Source: Nocardioides zhouii
Lineage (GTDB): Bacteria; Actinomycetota; Actinomycetes; Propionibacteriales; Nocardioidaceae
Assembly (NCBI RefSeq): GCF_004137345.1
Contig: NZ_SDWV01000008.1
Location: 1-64,000 of the forward strand
Length of the DNA: 64,000 nt
Reading direction: 5' to 3'
Position numbers and translations under genes: made by a program. The notes under the pieces are model-generated. The model saw only the letters and a list, made by a program, of their open reading frames with translations. It made no database searches and was not told the origin of the DNA. Positions 56,494 through 64,000 of this stretch are shown here, piece by piece. Positions within the stretch are counted from its first letter, which is position 1. Every line of letters starts with the position of its first letter.

Positions 56494-57932
56494 CAGCTGT
56501 CCTCTCCCTTCAGATAGCCCTCGAGCCCGTGGCGGCCGCCCTCGCGGCCGTACCCGGACTCCTTGTAGCCGCCGAACGGCGAGGTGGGGTCGAACTTGTT
56601 GAAGGTGTTGGCCCAGACAACGCCCGCGCGGAGGCGGTTGGCCATGGACAGGATCCGCGAGCCCTTGTCGGTCCACACGCCGGCCGAGAGGCCGAAGGGG
56701 GTGTTGTTGGCCTTCTCGATGGCCTCGGAGGGCGTACGGAAGGTCAGCACGGACAGGACCGGGCCGAAGATCTCCTCGCGGGCGATGCGGTGGGCCTGCG
56801 AGACACCCGTGAAGACGGTCGGGGCGAACCAGTAGCCGTTGGACGGGAGCTCGCACGGGGCGGACCAGCGCTCGGCGCCCTCGGCCTCGCCGATGTCGGA
56901 GAGCTCGCGGATCTTGGCGAGCTGCTCCGCGGAGTTGATCGCGCCGACGTCGGTGTTCTTGTCGAGCGGGTCGCCCACGCGCAGCGTCGCCATCCGGCGC
57001 TTGAGCCGCTCCATGACCTCGTCGGCCACGGACTCCTGCACGAGCAGGCGCGAGCCGGCGCAGCACACGTGGCCCTGGTTGAAGAAGATGCCGTTGACGA
57101 TGCCCTCGATGGCCTGGTCGAGCGGTGCGTCGTCGAAGACGATGTTGGCGGCCTTGCCGCCGAGCTCGAGGGTGACCTTCTTGTCGGTGCCGGCGACCGC
57201 GCGGGCGATCGCCTTGCCGACGTCGGTCGAGCCGGTGAAGGCCACCTTGTCGACGTCGGGGTGCGACACGATCGCGCGACCGGTCTCGCCGGCGCCGGTG
57301 ACGATGTTGACGACGCCCGGCGGGAGGTCGGCCTGCTGGCAGATCTCGGCGAAGAGCAGCGCGGTCAGCGGGGTGGTCTCGGCCGGCTTGAGGACGACCG
57401 TGTTGCCGCAGGCCAGGGCCGGGGCGATCTTCCACGCCAGCATCAGCAGCGGGAAGTTCCACGGGATGATCTGGCCGGCCACGCCCAGCGGCGTCGAGCC
57501 GTAGCCCGAGTGCTCGAGCTTGTCGGCCCAGCCCGCGTAGTAGAAGAAGTGCGCCGCGACGACCGGGATGTCGACGTCGCGCGACTCCTTGATCGGCTTG
57601 CCGTTGTCGATCGACTCCAGGACGGCCAGCTCGCGGCCGCGCTCCTGGATGATCCGGGCGATGCGGTAGAGGTACTTGGCGCGCTCGGCGCCCGACATCC
57701 GCGACCAGACCCGGGTGTACGCCCGGCGGGCGGCCTTGACGGCAGCGTCGACATCGGCGTCGCTGGCCTCGGCGACCTCGGCGAGCACCTCCTCGGTCGC
57801 GGGGTTGATCGTCTTGAACGCCTTGCCGGTGCCGTCGACGAACTCGCCGTCGATGAACAGGCCGTAGGACGGCTTGATGTCGACGATCGCGCGCGACTCG
57901 GGTGCGGGGGCGTACTCGAAGATGTTGCTCAT
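56493..57932 (-). CDS. NAD(P)-dependent aldehyde dehydrogenase, full length
   Basis: A 479-aa enzyme with FGGYKESGYGREGG at the end, catalytic Glu in LELGGKAANIV and catalytic Cys in FFNQGHVCCAGSR; the P-loop for NAD is FTGSTDVGKAI. Its place directly after deoC suggests it oxidises the acetaldehyde released by the aldolase. It is one base from the short partner and seven bases from deoC, all transcribed leftward. Confidence 0.93.
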   Translation of the reverse strand: MSNIFEYAPAPESRAIVDIKPSYGLFIDGEFVDGTGKAFKTINPATEEVLAEVAEASDADVDAAVKAARRAYTRVWSRMSGAERAKYLYRIARIIQERGRELAVLESIDNGKPIKESRDVDIPVVAAHFFYYAGWADKLEHSGYGSTPLGVAGQIIPWNFPLLMLAWKIAPALACGNTVVLKPAETTPLTALLFAEICQQADLPPGVVNIVTGAGETGRAIVSHPDVDKVAFTGSTDVGKAIARAVAGTDKKVTLELGGKAANIVFDDAPLDQAIEGIVNGIFFNQGHVCCAGSRLLVQESVADEVMERLKRRMATLRVGDPLDKNTDVGAINSAEQLAKIRELSDIGEAEGAERWSAPCELPSNGYWFAPTVFTGVSQAHRIAREEIFGPVLSVLTFRTPSEAIEKANNTPFGLSAGVWTDKGSRILSMANRLRAGVVWANTFNKFDPTSPFGGYKESGYGREGGRHGLEGYLKGEDS

Positions 57933-57939
57933 CTGTGCC

Positions 57940-58917
57940 TCAGTCCAGCGTGAAGTAGTCGGGACCGGAGTAGCGACCGGTCGTCATCTTGGTCCGCTGC
58001 ATCAGCAGGTCGTTGAGCAGCGTGGACGCACCGAAGCGGAACCAGTCGGGGTCGAGCCAGTCGGGACCGGCGATCTCGTTGACCATCACGAGGTACTTGA
58101 TGGCGTCCTTGGTGGTCTTGATGCCACCGGCCGGCTTGACGCCGACCATCTGGCCGGTCTGGTCGCGGAAGTCGCGGACGGCCTCGAGCATGATCAGCGT
58201 GACCGGCAGGGTCGCCGCCGGCTGCACCTTGCCGGTGGAGGTCTTGATGAAGTGGCCGCCGGCCATCATCGCGAGCCAGCTCGCGCGCCGGACGTTGTCG
58301 TAGGTCTGCAGCTCGCCGGTCTCGAAGATCACCTTGAGGTGCGCGTCGCCACACGCCTCCTTGACCTGGACGATCTCGTCGTACACGTCGAGGTAGCGGC
58401 CCGAGAGGAAGGCGCCACGGTCGATGACCATGTCGATCTCGTCGGCGCCGGCCTCGACGGCGTCACGCGTGTCGGCGAGCTTGATGTCCATCGCCGCACG
58501 GCCGCTGGGGAACGCGGTGGCGACGGCTGCGACGTGGACACCGCTGTCGCCGAGGGTCTGCTTCGCGGTCGCGACCATGTCGGGGTAGACGCAGACGGCC
58601 GCGGTCGCGGGGCACGACGGGTCGGCCGGGTCGGGACGCTTCGCCTTGGAGGCGAGCGCCTTGACCTTGCCGTGGGTGTCGGCACCCTCGAGCGTGGTGA
58701 GGTCGACCATCCGGATCGCGAGGTCGATGGCGTACGCCTTCGCGGTCGTCTTGATCGACCGGGTGCCGAGGCCGGCGGCGCGTGCCTCGCACCCGACCTG
58801 GTCGACCCCGGGGAGGCCGTGGAGGAATCGGCGGAGCGAGGAGTCCGAGCGCACGATGTCGTCGTACATCCAGTGCGTCGACCCGGCGCTCGCCGTGGAG
58901 CTGGGAGTGGGTGTCAC
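57940..58917 (-). CDS. deoC: Deoxyribose-phosphate aldolase
   Basis: Splits 2-deoxyribose-5-phosphate to acetaldehyde and glyceraldehyde-3-phosphate. At 325 aa it is the longer actinobacterial type. The Schiff-base lysine is in GGHFIKTSTGKVQPAAT, the proton-relay Asp in GADEIDMVIDRGAF, and GVKPAGGIKTTKDA is the phosphate site. GTG 58917 lies six bases after TATGCT, so the operon deoC-ALDH-short ALDH may be leaderless. It completes the pathway from thymidine. Confidence 0.95.
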   Translation of the reverse strand: MTPTPSSTASAGSTHWMYDDIVRSDSSLRRFLHGLPGVDQVGCEARAAGLGTRSIKTTAKAYAIDLAIRMVDLTTLEGADTHGKVKALASKAKRPDPADPSCPATAAVCVYPDMVATAKQTLGDSGVHVAAVATAFPSGRAAMDIKLADTRDAVEAGADEIDMVIDRGAFLSGRYLDVYDEIVQVKEACGDAHLKVIFETGELQTYDNVRRASWLAMMAGGHFIKTSTGKVQPAATLPVTLIMLEAVRDFRDQTGQMVGVKPAGGIKTTKDAIKYLVMVNEIAGPDWLDPDWFRFGASTLLNDLLMQRTKMTTGRYSGPDYFTLD

Positions 58918-58923
58918 CGACCC

Positions 58924-58929
58924 AGCATA
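58924..58929 (-). promoter_or_regulatory. Candidate -10 box (TATGCT) for leaderless deoC mRNA
   Basis: On the minus strand TATGCT is followed by six bases and GTG 58917. Confidence 0.45.
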
Positions 58930-58995
58930 GAGTTGGCCGAGATGAGCCCGACAATCCCCAGAGGGTCAAAGCCTGCCCAAATCGGTGAGGACGAC

Positions 58996-59619
58996 ATGGC
59001 ACACCACGACCACCCCGACCACGAAGTGGTGGAGCAGTTCCACCCGACCAGCGGGCGGGTGACCGGCTGGCTGACCGTGGTCCTGGCCGGTGCCGTCGTG
59101 GTGGCCGGGCTGGCCTACCTCGACGACGGTTTCCCGCCGTGGGTGTTGGCGGCCGGTCTGCTGGTGGGGGTCCTGGCCTGGGCGGCGATGCTGCGCCCGG
59201 CGCTGTGGGCGACCCGCGAGCACCTGGTGATGCGCAACCTCGCCGACACCGTCCACATCCGGCTCGCCGCCGTCGAGGAGATGGCCGTACGCCAGGTGCT
59301 GGCCGTGCGGGCCGCCGACCGGCGCTTCGTCTCCACCGTGGTGGGGCGCACGTGGCGCAAGACCCTCCAGTCGCGCCACCGTCCGGGCGGCACGGACACC
59401 GGCGCAGCGCTGGCCCCCACCGAGGGCATGCACTACGCGGACTTCGTGGAGAACCGGCTCCACGACCTGGTCGACACGGCGCGCTCGAGGGCCGGCGTCC
59501 GGCCCGGCTCGACTGAGCAGCTCGCCCTGCCCGACGCCGTACGCCGCCAGCGCGACTGGCTGCCGGTCGGGCTGATCGCGGCCGCCGTGGTGCTGCTCGT
59601 CGTGTCGTTCTTCCTCTGA
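58996..59619 (+). CDS. Membrane protein with a PH-like domain
   Basis: A 207-aa protein with an Asp/His-rich start (MAHHDHPDHEVVEQFHP), two membrane helices (about residues 24-60), a PH-like soluble middle portion (LWATREHLVMRNLADTVHIRLAAVEEM) and a final membrane helix ending in SFFL. This resembles the bacterial PH-domain proteins of unknown role. ATG 58996 is chosen because GTGAGGAC lies close before it; ATG 58942 is in frame but has no site. It is convergent with the TetR gene. Confidence 0.7.
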   Translation: MAHHDHPDHEVVEQFHPTSGRVTGWLTVVLAGAVVVAGLAYLDDGFPPWVLAAGLLVGVLAWAAMLRPALWATREHLVMRNLADTVHIRLAAVEEMAVRQVLAVRAADRRFVSTVVGRTWRKTLQSRHRPGGTDTGAALAPTEGMHYADFVENRLHDLVDTARSRAGVRPGSTEQLALPDAVRRQRDWLPVGLIAAAVVLLVVSFFL

Positions 59620-59623
59620 CGGC

Positions 59624-60277
59624 TCAGCCGGCGAACCTCGCCTCGAGCCCGTCGAGGATCAGCACGAGGCCGTGGTCGAACTCGTTGCCGTACTGGTAGT
59701 CGCGCCCGACGATCTGCTCCGCGACCATCTCGGCCAGGTGCGGGTACAGGTCCGTGATCGGGCCGAGGTCCTCGACGAAGTCCTCGGCGGACTCGCCGGG
59801 CTGGAACGGCAGGTTCACCTCGGTGAGCACGAAGCCGTACGTGTAGGCGTCGAGCACCGAGAAGGCGTGCGCGGCCAGCGCGACGGTGAAGCCCGACGCG
59901 CGCAGGCAGCCGATGACGGCGTCGTGGTGGCGCAGCGTCGCGGGACCGGGGGTGCGGCGCGACTCGATGAGGCCGAGGCCCCACGGGTGCGCGGCCAGGA
60001 CCGTACGCGCGGAGTGCGCGCGCCGCTCCATCTCGGAGCGCCAAGGGCCTGAGGCCGAGGGCGCGTCGATGCGGTCGAAGACCCAGTCGGCCAGCCCGTC
60101 GAGCAGCGCGTCCTTGCTGGCGACGTGGTGGTAGAGCGACATCGCCTCCACCTCGAGCTCGCGGCCCACGCTGCGCATGCTCACCCCGGCCAGCCCCGAC
60201 GCGTCGGCCACCCGGCTGGCCGCGTCGATGACGCGCTGCGTCGACAGTGCTGGTCGAGGGGGAGGTGGTCTGGACAC
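59624..60277 (-). CDS. TetR-family regulator (TetR_C_1 type)
   Basis: A 217-aa repressor. The N-terminal helix-turn-helix is in STQRVIDAASRVADASGLAGVSMRSVGRELEVEAMSLYHHV (residues 12-50), and the C-terminal ligand domain resembles the tetracycline repressor class (HHDAVIGCLRASGF). GTG 60277 follows AGGAG by six bases. It is divergent from the MDR reductase, with two copies of a CTTACA-N2-TGTAAG type palindrome between the genes, which are likely its operators. Confidence 0.9.
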   Translation of the reverse strand: MSRPPPPRPALSTQRVIDAASRVADASGLAGVSMRSVGRELEVEAMSLYHHVASKDALLDGLADWVFDRIDAPSASGPWRSEMERRAHSARTVLAAHPWGLGLIESRRTPGPATLRHHDAVIGCLRASGFTVALAAHAFSVLDAYTYGFVLTEVNLPFQPGESAEDFVEDLGPITDLYPHLAEMVAEQIVGRDYQYGNEFDHGLVLILDGLEARFAG

Positions 60278-60299
60278 GGTGCGCTCCTGGATTGGCGGA

Positions 60300-60313
60300 C
60301 TTACAGGCGTAAG
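60300..60313. promoter_or_regulatory. Operator candidate for the TetR regulator, site 1
   Basis: CTTACAGGCGTAAG, palindromic except for one position, 23 bp from the tetR start. The second site is 35 bp away, centre to centre. Confidence 0.65.
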
Positions 60314-60334
60314 GCTACTCTGACGGCATCCTGA

Positions 60335-60348
60335 CTTACAGGTGTAAG
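60335..60348. promoter_or_regulatory. Operator candidate for the TetR regulator, site 2
   Basis: CTTACAGGTGTAAG, a perfect 6-2-6 palindrome, 21 bp before the start of the reductase gene. Confidence 0.7.
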
Positions 60349-60368
60349 GCACAGATTGAGGGAATGAC

Positions 60369-61310
60369 GTGAAGGCAGCAGTCGTGGAGCGGTACGGCCC
60401 GCCGGAGATGGTGTCGGTGGTCGACCTCCCGGACCCGGTCGCGGGCACGGGCCAGCTGCTGGTGCGCGTGCACGCCACGACCCTCAACTCCGGCGATGCC
60501 CGCATCCGTGGGTCTGTCTTCCCACCGGGATTCGCCGTGCCGGGGCGGCTCGCGCTCGGCCTCCGCGGTCCGCGTCGGGCGGTCCTGGGCGTGGCCTACT
60601 CCGGCGTGGTCGAGGCCGTGGGCGCGGGCGTGACCGGGGTGTCCGTCGGCGACGAGGTCTGCGGGATGACCGGCGCCCGCATGGGCGCGCACGCCGAGCT
60701 CGCCGCCGTACGCGCCGACCGGCACTGCGCCAAGCCTGCCGAGGTCAGCCACGAGCAGGCCGCCGCGATCCTCTTCGGCGGCAGCACCGCCCGGCACTTC
60801 CTGCGCGACCTGGTCGGCCCGGGGAAGCGCGTGCTGGTCAACGGCGCCTCGGGCGCCGTCGGGACCGCCGCCGTCCAGCTCGCCCGTCTCGCGGGCGCCC
60901 ACGTCACCGGCGTGTGCAGCGACCGCAACGCCGACCTGGTGCGCTCGCTGGGCGCCGACGAGATCGTCGACCACGCCCGGCACCGGGTCACCGAGCTGAC
61001 CGAGACGTACGACGTGGTGGTGGACACCGTCGGCAACCTCGACCGGCGCTCGGGTCGCCGGCTGCTGACGCCCGACGGCGTCGTGGTGCTCCTGGTGGCC
61101 GGACTCGCCGACCTCGTCCTCGCGCGCGGCAACGTCCGTGCGGGCGTCTCCTCGGAGGACCCGGAGAACTTCGCCTGGTGGCTCGACCGGATCGCTACCG
61201 GCGAGGTGCGGGCGGTCGTCGACCGCACGCTGCCCCTCGCCGACATCGTCGAGGCGCACCGCCTCGTCGACTCCGGGCGCAAGGTGGGCAACCTCGTCCT
61301 CGTGCCCTGA
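60369..61310 (+). CDS. Medium-chain dehydrogenase/reductase, quinone oxidoreductase type
   Basis: A 313-aa NADPH-dependent reductase of the zinc-free MDR group. It has the N-terminal GroES-like domain and the NADP motif LVNGASGAVGTAAVQLARLAGA (near residue 160). No zinc-binding cysteine cluster is visible. The substrate is unknown, probably a reactive enone or quinone. GTG 60369 follows GAGGGA; an ATG just before it runs straight into a stop. It is likely induced when its divergent TetR regulator is released. Confidence 0.88.
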   Translation: MKAAVVERYGPPEMVSVVDLPDPVAGTGQLLVRVHATTLNSGDARIRGSVFPPGFAVPGRLALGLRGPRRAVLGVAYSGVVEAVGAGVTGVSVGDEVCGMTGARMGAHAELAAVRADRHCAKPAEVSHEQAAAILFGGSTARHFLRDLVGPGKRVLVNGASGAVGTAAVQLARLAGAHVTGVCSDRNADLVRSLGADEIVDHARHRVTELTETYDVVVDTVGNLDRRSGRRLLTPDGVVVLLVAGLADLVLARGNVRAGVSSEDPENFAWWLDRIATGEVRAVVDRTLPLADIVEAHRLVDSGRKVGNLVLVP

Positions 61311-61319
61311 CGCGGTGGC

Positions 61320-62972
61320 TCAGCCCCCGAAGACCGCGCCCCGGAGGTCGGCCTTGATGGCGTCGAGGCGGCCGGCAGCCGAGATCCGGGCAGCGTCCAC
61401 ACCGCCGTCCTCGTCGGTGCCGACCGGGATCACCACCTCGAGGTAGCACTTGACCTTCGGCTCGGTGCCGCTCGGGCGGACGATCACGCGGGCGCCCTCG
61501 GCCAGGGTGTAGCGCAGGCCGTCAGTCGGCGGGAGCTGGGCCGAGCCCTGCGAGAGGTCCTCGACCTTCTCGACGGCGAGGCCGCCGAGGGTGGTCGGGG
61601 GAGTGGCCCGTACGCGCTCCATCGTGGCCGGGATCTGGGCCAGGTCGTCGAAGCGCACGGAGAGCTGGTCGGTGGCGTGGAGGCCGTGTTCGTGCGCGAT
61701 GTCGTCGAGGAGGTCGGTGAGCCCGCGGCCCTCGGCCTTGGCCGCGGCGGCGAGCTCGCAGACCAGCAGCAGCGCCGAGACGCCGTCCTTGTCCTTCACG
61801 TGCTCGGGGTCGCAGCAGTAGCCGAGCGCCTCCTCGTAGCCGAACGCCAGGTCCTCCACGCGGCCGATCCACTTGAAGCCGGTGAGCGTCTCCTCGTGCG
61901 GCTGCCCGGCGGCTGCGGCCATCTTGCCCAGCAGGCTGGAGGACACGATCGAGTTGGCGTACGTGCCGGTGGCCCCGCGGGCGATGAGGTGGCTGGCCAG
62001 CAGGGCGCCGACCTCGTCGCCGCGCAGCATCCGCCAGCCGTGGGCGTCGGGCACGGCGACTGCACACCGGTCGGCGTCGGGGTCGTTGGCCACGACCAGG
62101 TCGGCCCGCTTCTCCGCCGCGAGCGCCATCGCGAGGTCCATCGCGCCCGGCTCCTCGGGGTTGGGGAAGGAGACGGTCGGGAAGTCGGGGTCGGGGTGCT
62201 CCTGCTGCTCGACGATGAACGGCGCGTCGAACCCGGCGGTCTCGAGCACCTGCGCGACCGTCGTGCCCCCGACGCCGTGCAGCGGCGTGTAGACGATCGT
62301 GAGGTGGCGCGGGCCGTCACCCGCGAGTCCGGCGACCGTGTCGAGGTAGCGGTCGACGATTTCCTCGCTGACGACCTTGCCGGCGTCGCCGCGCGGCAGG
62401 TCGGCGACGTCGCCCACGGCGGCGATCCGGTCGGCGATCTCGCTGTCGGCGGGCGGCACGATCTGGCTGCCGTCGCCGAGGTAGACCTTGTAGCCGTTGT
62501 CCTGCGGCGGGTTGTGGCTGGCGGTGACCATCACGCCGGCCGCGCAGCCGAGCTCGCGGATGGCGTACGCCAGCAGGGGCGTCGGCAGCGTACGTGGCAT
62601 CACGAGCGCCTTGAGGCCGGCGCCGGTCATGATCTCGGCGGTGTCGCGGGCGAAGACGTCGGAGTTGTGGCGGGCGTCGAAGCCGATGACGACGGATCCG
62701 CCGGCGTGGCCGGTGTCCTTGAGGTACGCCGCCAGCCCGGCCGCCGCGCGGGTGACCACGACCCGGTTCATCCGGTTGGGGCCCGCGCCCAGCGCACCGC
62801 GCAGACCGGCCGTGCCGAACTCGAGCGTGCCGGCGAAGCGGTCGGCCAGGTCGGTCTCCTCGCCGCGCTCGGCGGCCGCGACGATCGCGTCCAGCTCGGC
62901 ACGCGTCTGCTCGTCGGGGTCCTGGGCGGCCCAGGCGCGGGCCTGCTCGATCAGCTCGGTCTCGGCGGTCAT
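61320..62972 (-). CDS. Phosphohexomutase/phosphopentomutase family enzyme (PGM/PMM)
   Basis: A 550-aa alpha-D-phosphohexomutase superfamily enzyme. The phosphoserine is in TASHNPPQDNGYKVY, the Mg site is DPDADR, sugar-binding loops are RGDEVGALLAS and the phosphate loop is RPSGTEPKVKCY. The long N-terminal extension (LIEQARAWAAQDPDEQTRAEL) matches the PGM2/phosphopentomutase-like branch, so it may shift phosphate on (deoxy)ribose as well as glucose; this would link deoA to deoC. TAGCGT lies six bases before the ATG. Confidence 0.9.
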   Translation of the reverse strand: MTAETELIEQARAWAAQDPDEQTRAELDAIVAAAERGEETDLADRFAGTLEFGTAGLRGALGAGPNRMNRVVVTRAAAGLAAYLKDTGHAGGSVVIGFDARHNSDVFARDTAEIMTGAGLKALVMPRTLPTPLLAYAIRELGCAAGVMVTASHNPPQDNGYKVYLGDGSQIVPPADSEIADRIAAVGDVADLPRGDAGKVVSEEIVDRYLDTVAGLAGDGPRHLTIVYTPLHGVGGTTVAQVLETAGFDAPFIVEQQEHPDPDFPTVSFPNPEEPGAMDLAMALAAEKRADLVVANDPDADRCAVAVPDAHGWRMLRGDEVGALLASHLIARGATGTYANSIVSSSLLGKMAAAAGQPHEETLTGFKWIGRVEDLAFGYEEALGYCCDPEHVKDKDGVSALLLVCELAAAAKAEGRGLTDLLDDIAHEHGLHATDQLSVRFDDLAQIPATMERVRATPPTTLGGLAVEKVEDLSQGSAQLPPTDGLRYTLAEGARVIVRPSGTEPKVKCYLEVVIPVGTDEDGGVDAARISAAGRLDAIKADLRGAVFGG

Positions 62973-62978
62973 GGCCGC

Positions 62979-62984
62979 ACGCTA
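62979..62984 (-). promoter_or_regulatory. Candidate -10 box (TAGCGT) for leaderless phosphomutase mRNA
   Basis: Minus strand: TAGCGT, six bases, then ATG 62972. Confidence 0.45.
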
Positions 62985-63011
62985 TCCCGGTCCATTGTCG
63001 GTCGGCGCTGG

Positions 63012-63017
63012 CAGGAT
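63012..63017 (+). promoter_or_regulatory. Candidate -10 box (CAGGAT) for the VOC gene
   Basis: CAGGAT, six bases, then ATG 63024. Confidence 0.35.
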
Positions 63018-63023
63018 CTGACC

Positions 63024-63395
63024 ATGATCGACCACCTGGGCATCAACTGCACCGACCTGCCGCGAGCGGCGGCCTTCTACGACCGGGTCCTCGGCGTGCT
63101 GGGTCATCGCCGGGTCATGGACGTCGGCGTCGCCATCGGCTACGGCACCGAGGGCCCCGACTTCTGGATCAGCACCTTCGACGACGTCGGTCCCAACCGG
63201 GAGGTGCACGTGGCCTTCAGCGCCCCCGACGCGGCGACCGTACGCGCCTGGCACGCCGAGGCGCTGGCTGCCGGGGCGGAGTCGCTGCACGAGCCGCGGC
63301 TCTGGCCGGAGTACCACCCGGGCTACTACGGCGCCTTCGTCCGCGACACCGAGGGCAACAACGTCGAGGCCGTCTGCCACACCGGCGACTCCTGA
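63024..63395 (+). CDS. VOC-superfamily (glyoxalase/dioxygenase-like) protein
   Basis: A 123-aa protein with two beta-alpha-beta-beta-beta modules. HLGINCTDLPRAAAFYDRVLG opens module one; HVAFSAPDAATVRAWH and GYYGAFVRDTEGNNVEAVCH form module two. Candidate metal ligands are H4, H68 and E117. Members include glyoxalase I and antibiotic-binding proteins; nothing here decides between them. Confidence 0.85.
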   Translation: MIDHLGINCTDLPRAAAFYDRVLGVLGHRRVMDVGVAIGYGTEGPDFWISTFDDVGPNREVHVAFSAPDAATVRAWHAEALAAGAESLHEPRLWPEYHPGYYGAFVRDTEGNNVEAVCHTGDS

Positions 63396-63401
63396 CCGGG
63401 C

Positions 63402-63407
63402 TAGCGT
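63402..63407 (+). promoter_or_regulatory. Candidate -10 box (TAGCGT) for the MOSC gene
   Basis: TAGCGT, six bases, then GTG 63414. Confidence 0.45.
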
Positions 63408-63413
63408 GTGCGG

Positions 63414-64000
63414 GTGCCAGCCGTCGTCCTCTCCGTCAATGCCGGCCTCGCCGAGACCATCCCCGGCCTGAAGCGCCCCACCGGCATCCGCAAGCGGCCG
63501 GTCGACCGGATCGAGGTGCGGGACCCCGGCCCCAAGCGTGGCGGCCTCGGCAGCGGTGTGGTCGACGACCACATCGGGAGCCGCAAGCACCACGGCGGCG
63601 AGACGCAGGCGGTGTACGCCGTCGCGCGCGAGGAGCTCGACTGGTGGGGTGACGAGCTCCAGCGGGCGCTGGCCGACGGGATGTTCGGGGAGAACCTCAC
63701 CACCAGCGGACTCGACGTCGACGCGGCCGAGGTCGGTGAGCAGTGGCGGGTCGGGGAGACCCTGCTCGAGGTCTGCGGACCGCGGGTGCCGTGCGCGACC
63801 TTCGCCAAGCACATGGCCGAGCCCCGGTGGGTGAAGCGGTTCACCGAGCGCGGCCGCACCGGTGCCTACCTCGCGGTCCGCGAGCCGGGCGTGATCGCGC
63901 CCGGCGACCCGGTCGAGGTCAAGCACCGGCCCGGGCACGGGCTCACGGTGCCGATGTTCTTCCGGGCCGCCATGGGGGACAAGGACCTCGCCCGGGAGTT
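63414..64000 (+). CDS. MOSC-domain protein (YiiM-like), 3' end beyond the window
   Basis: At least 195 residues; no stop before the window end. MOSC domains bind molybdenum cofactor sulfur. Seen here are SGVVDDHIGSRKHHGGETQAVYA (residues ~42-64), a GENLTTSGLDVD stretch and the sulfur-carrying Cys in CGPRVPCATF. The pattern resembles YiiM, which reduces N-hydroxylated compounds. GTG 63414 lies six bases after TAGCGT; no ribosome binding site is seen. Confidence 0.88.
   Translation, partial: MPAVVLSVNAGLAETIPGLKRPTGIRKRPVDRIEVRDPGPKRGGLGSGVVDDHIGSRKHHGGETQAVYAVAREELDWWGDELQRALADGMFGENLTTSGLDVDAAEVGEQWRVGETLLEVCGPRVPCATFAKHMAEPRWVKRFTERGRTGAYLAVREPGVIAPGDPVEVKHRPGHGLTVPMFFRAAMGDKDLARE

Overview
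The window is a 64 kb stretch of chromosome from a high-GC actinobacterium. It most resembles Nocardioides or another member of the Nocardioidaceae, judged from the GC-rich third codon positions, many GTG starts, many promoters of the form -10 box + 6-8 nt + start codon with no leader, a monomeric NADP isocitrate dehydrogenase, the sucC-sucD / DUF6350(PerM-like)-purN-purH order shared with mycobacteria, and two succinate dehydrogenases. No rRNA or tRNA gene and no phage were seen. There is one intact IS30-family element.

Layout. 1-445: tandem array of an 83-bp unit built on a 52-nt palindrome, then a different dispersed palindrome. 446-2696: cell-wall M23 peptidase and CPD photolyase (minus). 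2826-4898: sucCD with a terminator. 5145-8369: a lipoprotein with a duplicated domain, and a sigma-factor-like protein fused to a membrane anchor and a large outer domain (minus). 8470-14411: PerM-like protein, YibE/F protein, purN, a ZTP riboswitch, purH, folD and DUF3017 (plus). 14503-21361: mdh, lipoprotein, aquaporin with a long Q/P/W tail, icd, an MFS exporter and a 52-aa protein. 21381-24424: ECF sigma factor with a membrane beta-propeller partner, and a secreted lipase (minus). 24551-28390: trpS, 2H RNA ligase-like protein, YihY protein, then an AbiEi/DUF559 nuclease-like gene with a pair of the 52-nt palindromes on each side. 28563-35709: two different succinate dehydrogenase operons head to head. 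35769-42620: methylmalonyl-CoA mutase (mutA, mutB), meaB, M20 amidohydrolase, peptidase E. 42631-49240: nucleoside-type BMP ABC transporter, interrupted by IS30. 49426-58917: cdd, deoA, MaoC hydratase, add, a C39-like protein, a P-loop kinase, an SBP-VWA protein, two aldehyde dehydrogenases and deoC. 58996-64000: PH-like membrane protein, TetR and its divergent MDR reductase, phosphohexo/pentomutase, VOC protein and a MOSC protein cut by the window end.

How it fits together. Central metabolism dominates: sucCD, mdh, icd and two SDHs are TCA enzymes, and mutAB/meaB feed propionyl-CoA into succinyl-CoA. purN, purH and folD share one-carbon chemistry, and the ZTP riboswitch senses folate shortage. 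The right-hand 20 kb reads as a nucleoside uptake and breakdown module: BMP/ABC uptake, cytidine and adenosine deaminases, pyrimidine nucleoside phosphorylase, a mutase that could move phosphate from C1 to C5, deoxyribose-phosphate aldolase, and aldehyde dehydrogenase to oxidise the acetaldehyde.

The most unusual signals are the palindrome family. Its members sit about 83 nt apart at three loci and bracket the DUF559 gene. A second palindrome family lies in frame inside mutB. The other points of note are the IS30 insertion with a hairpin over its own ribosome binding site, and the sigma-like transmembrane fusion.
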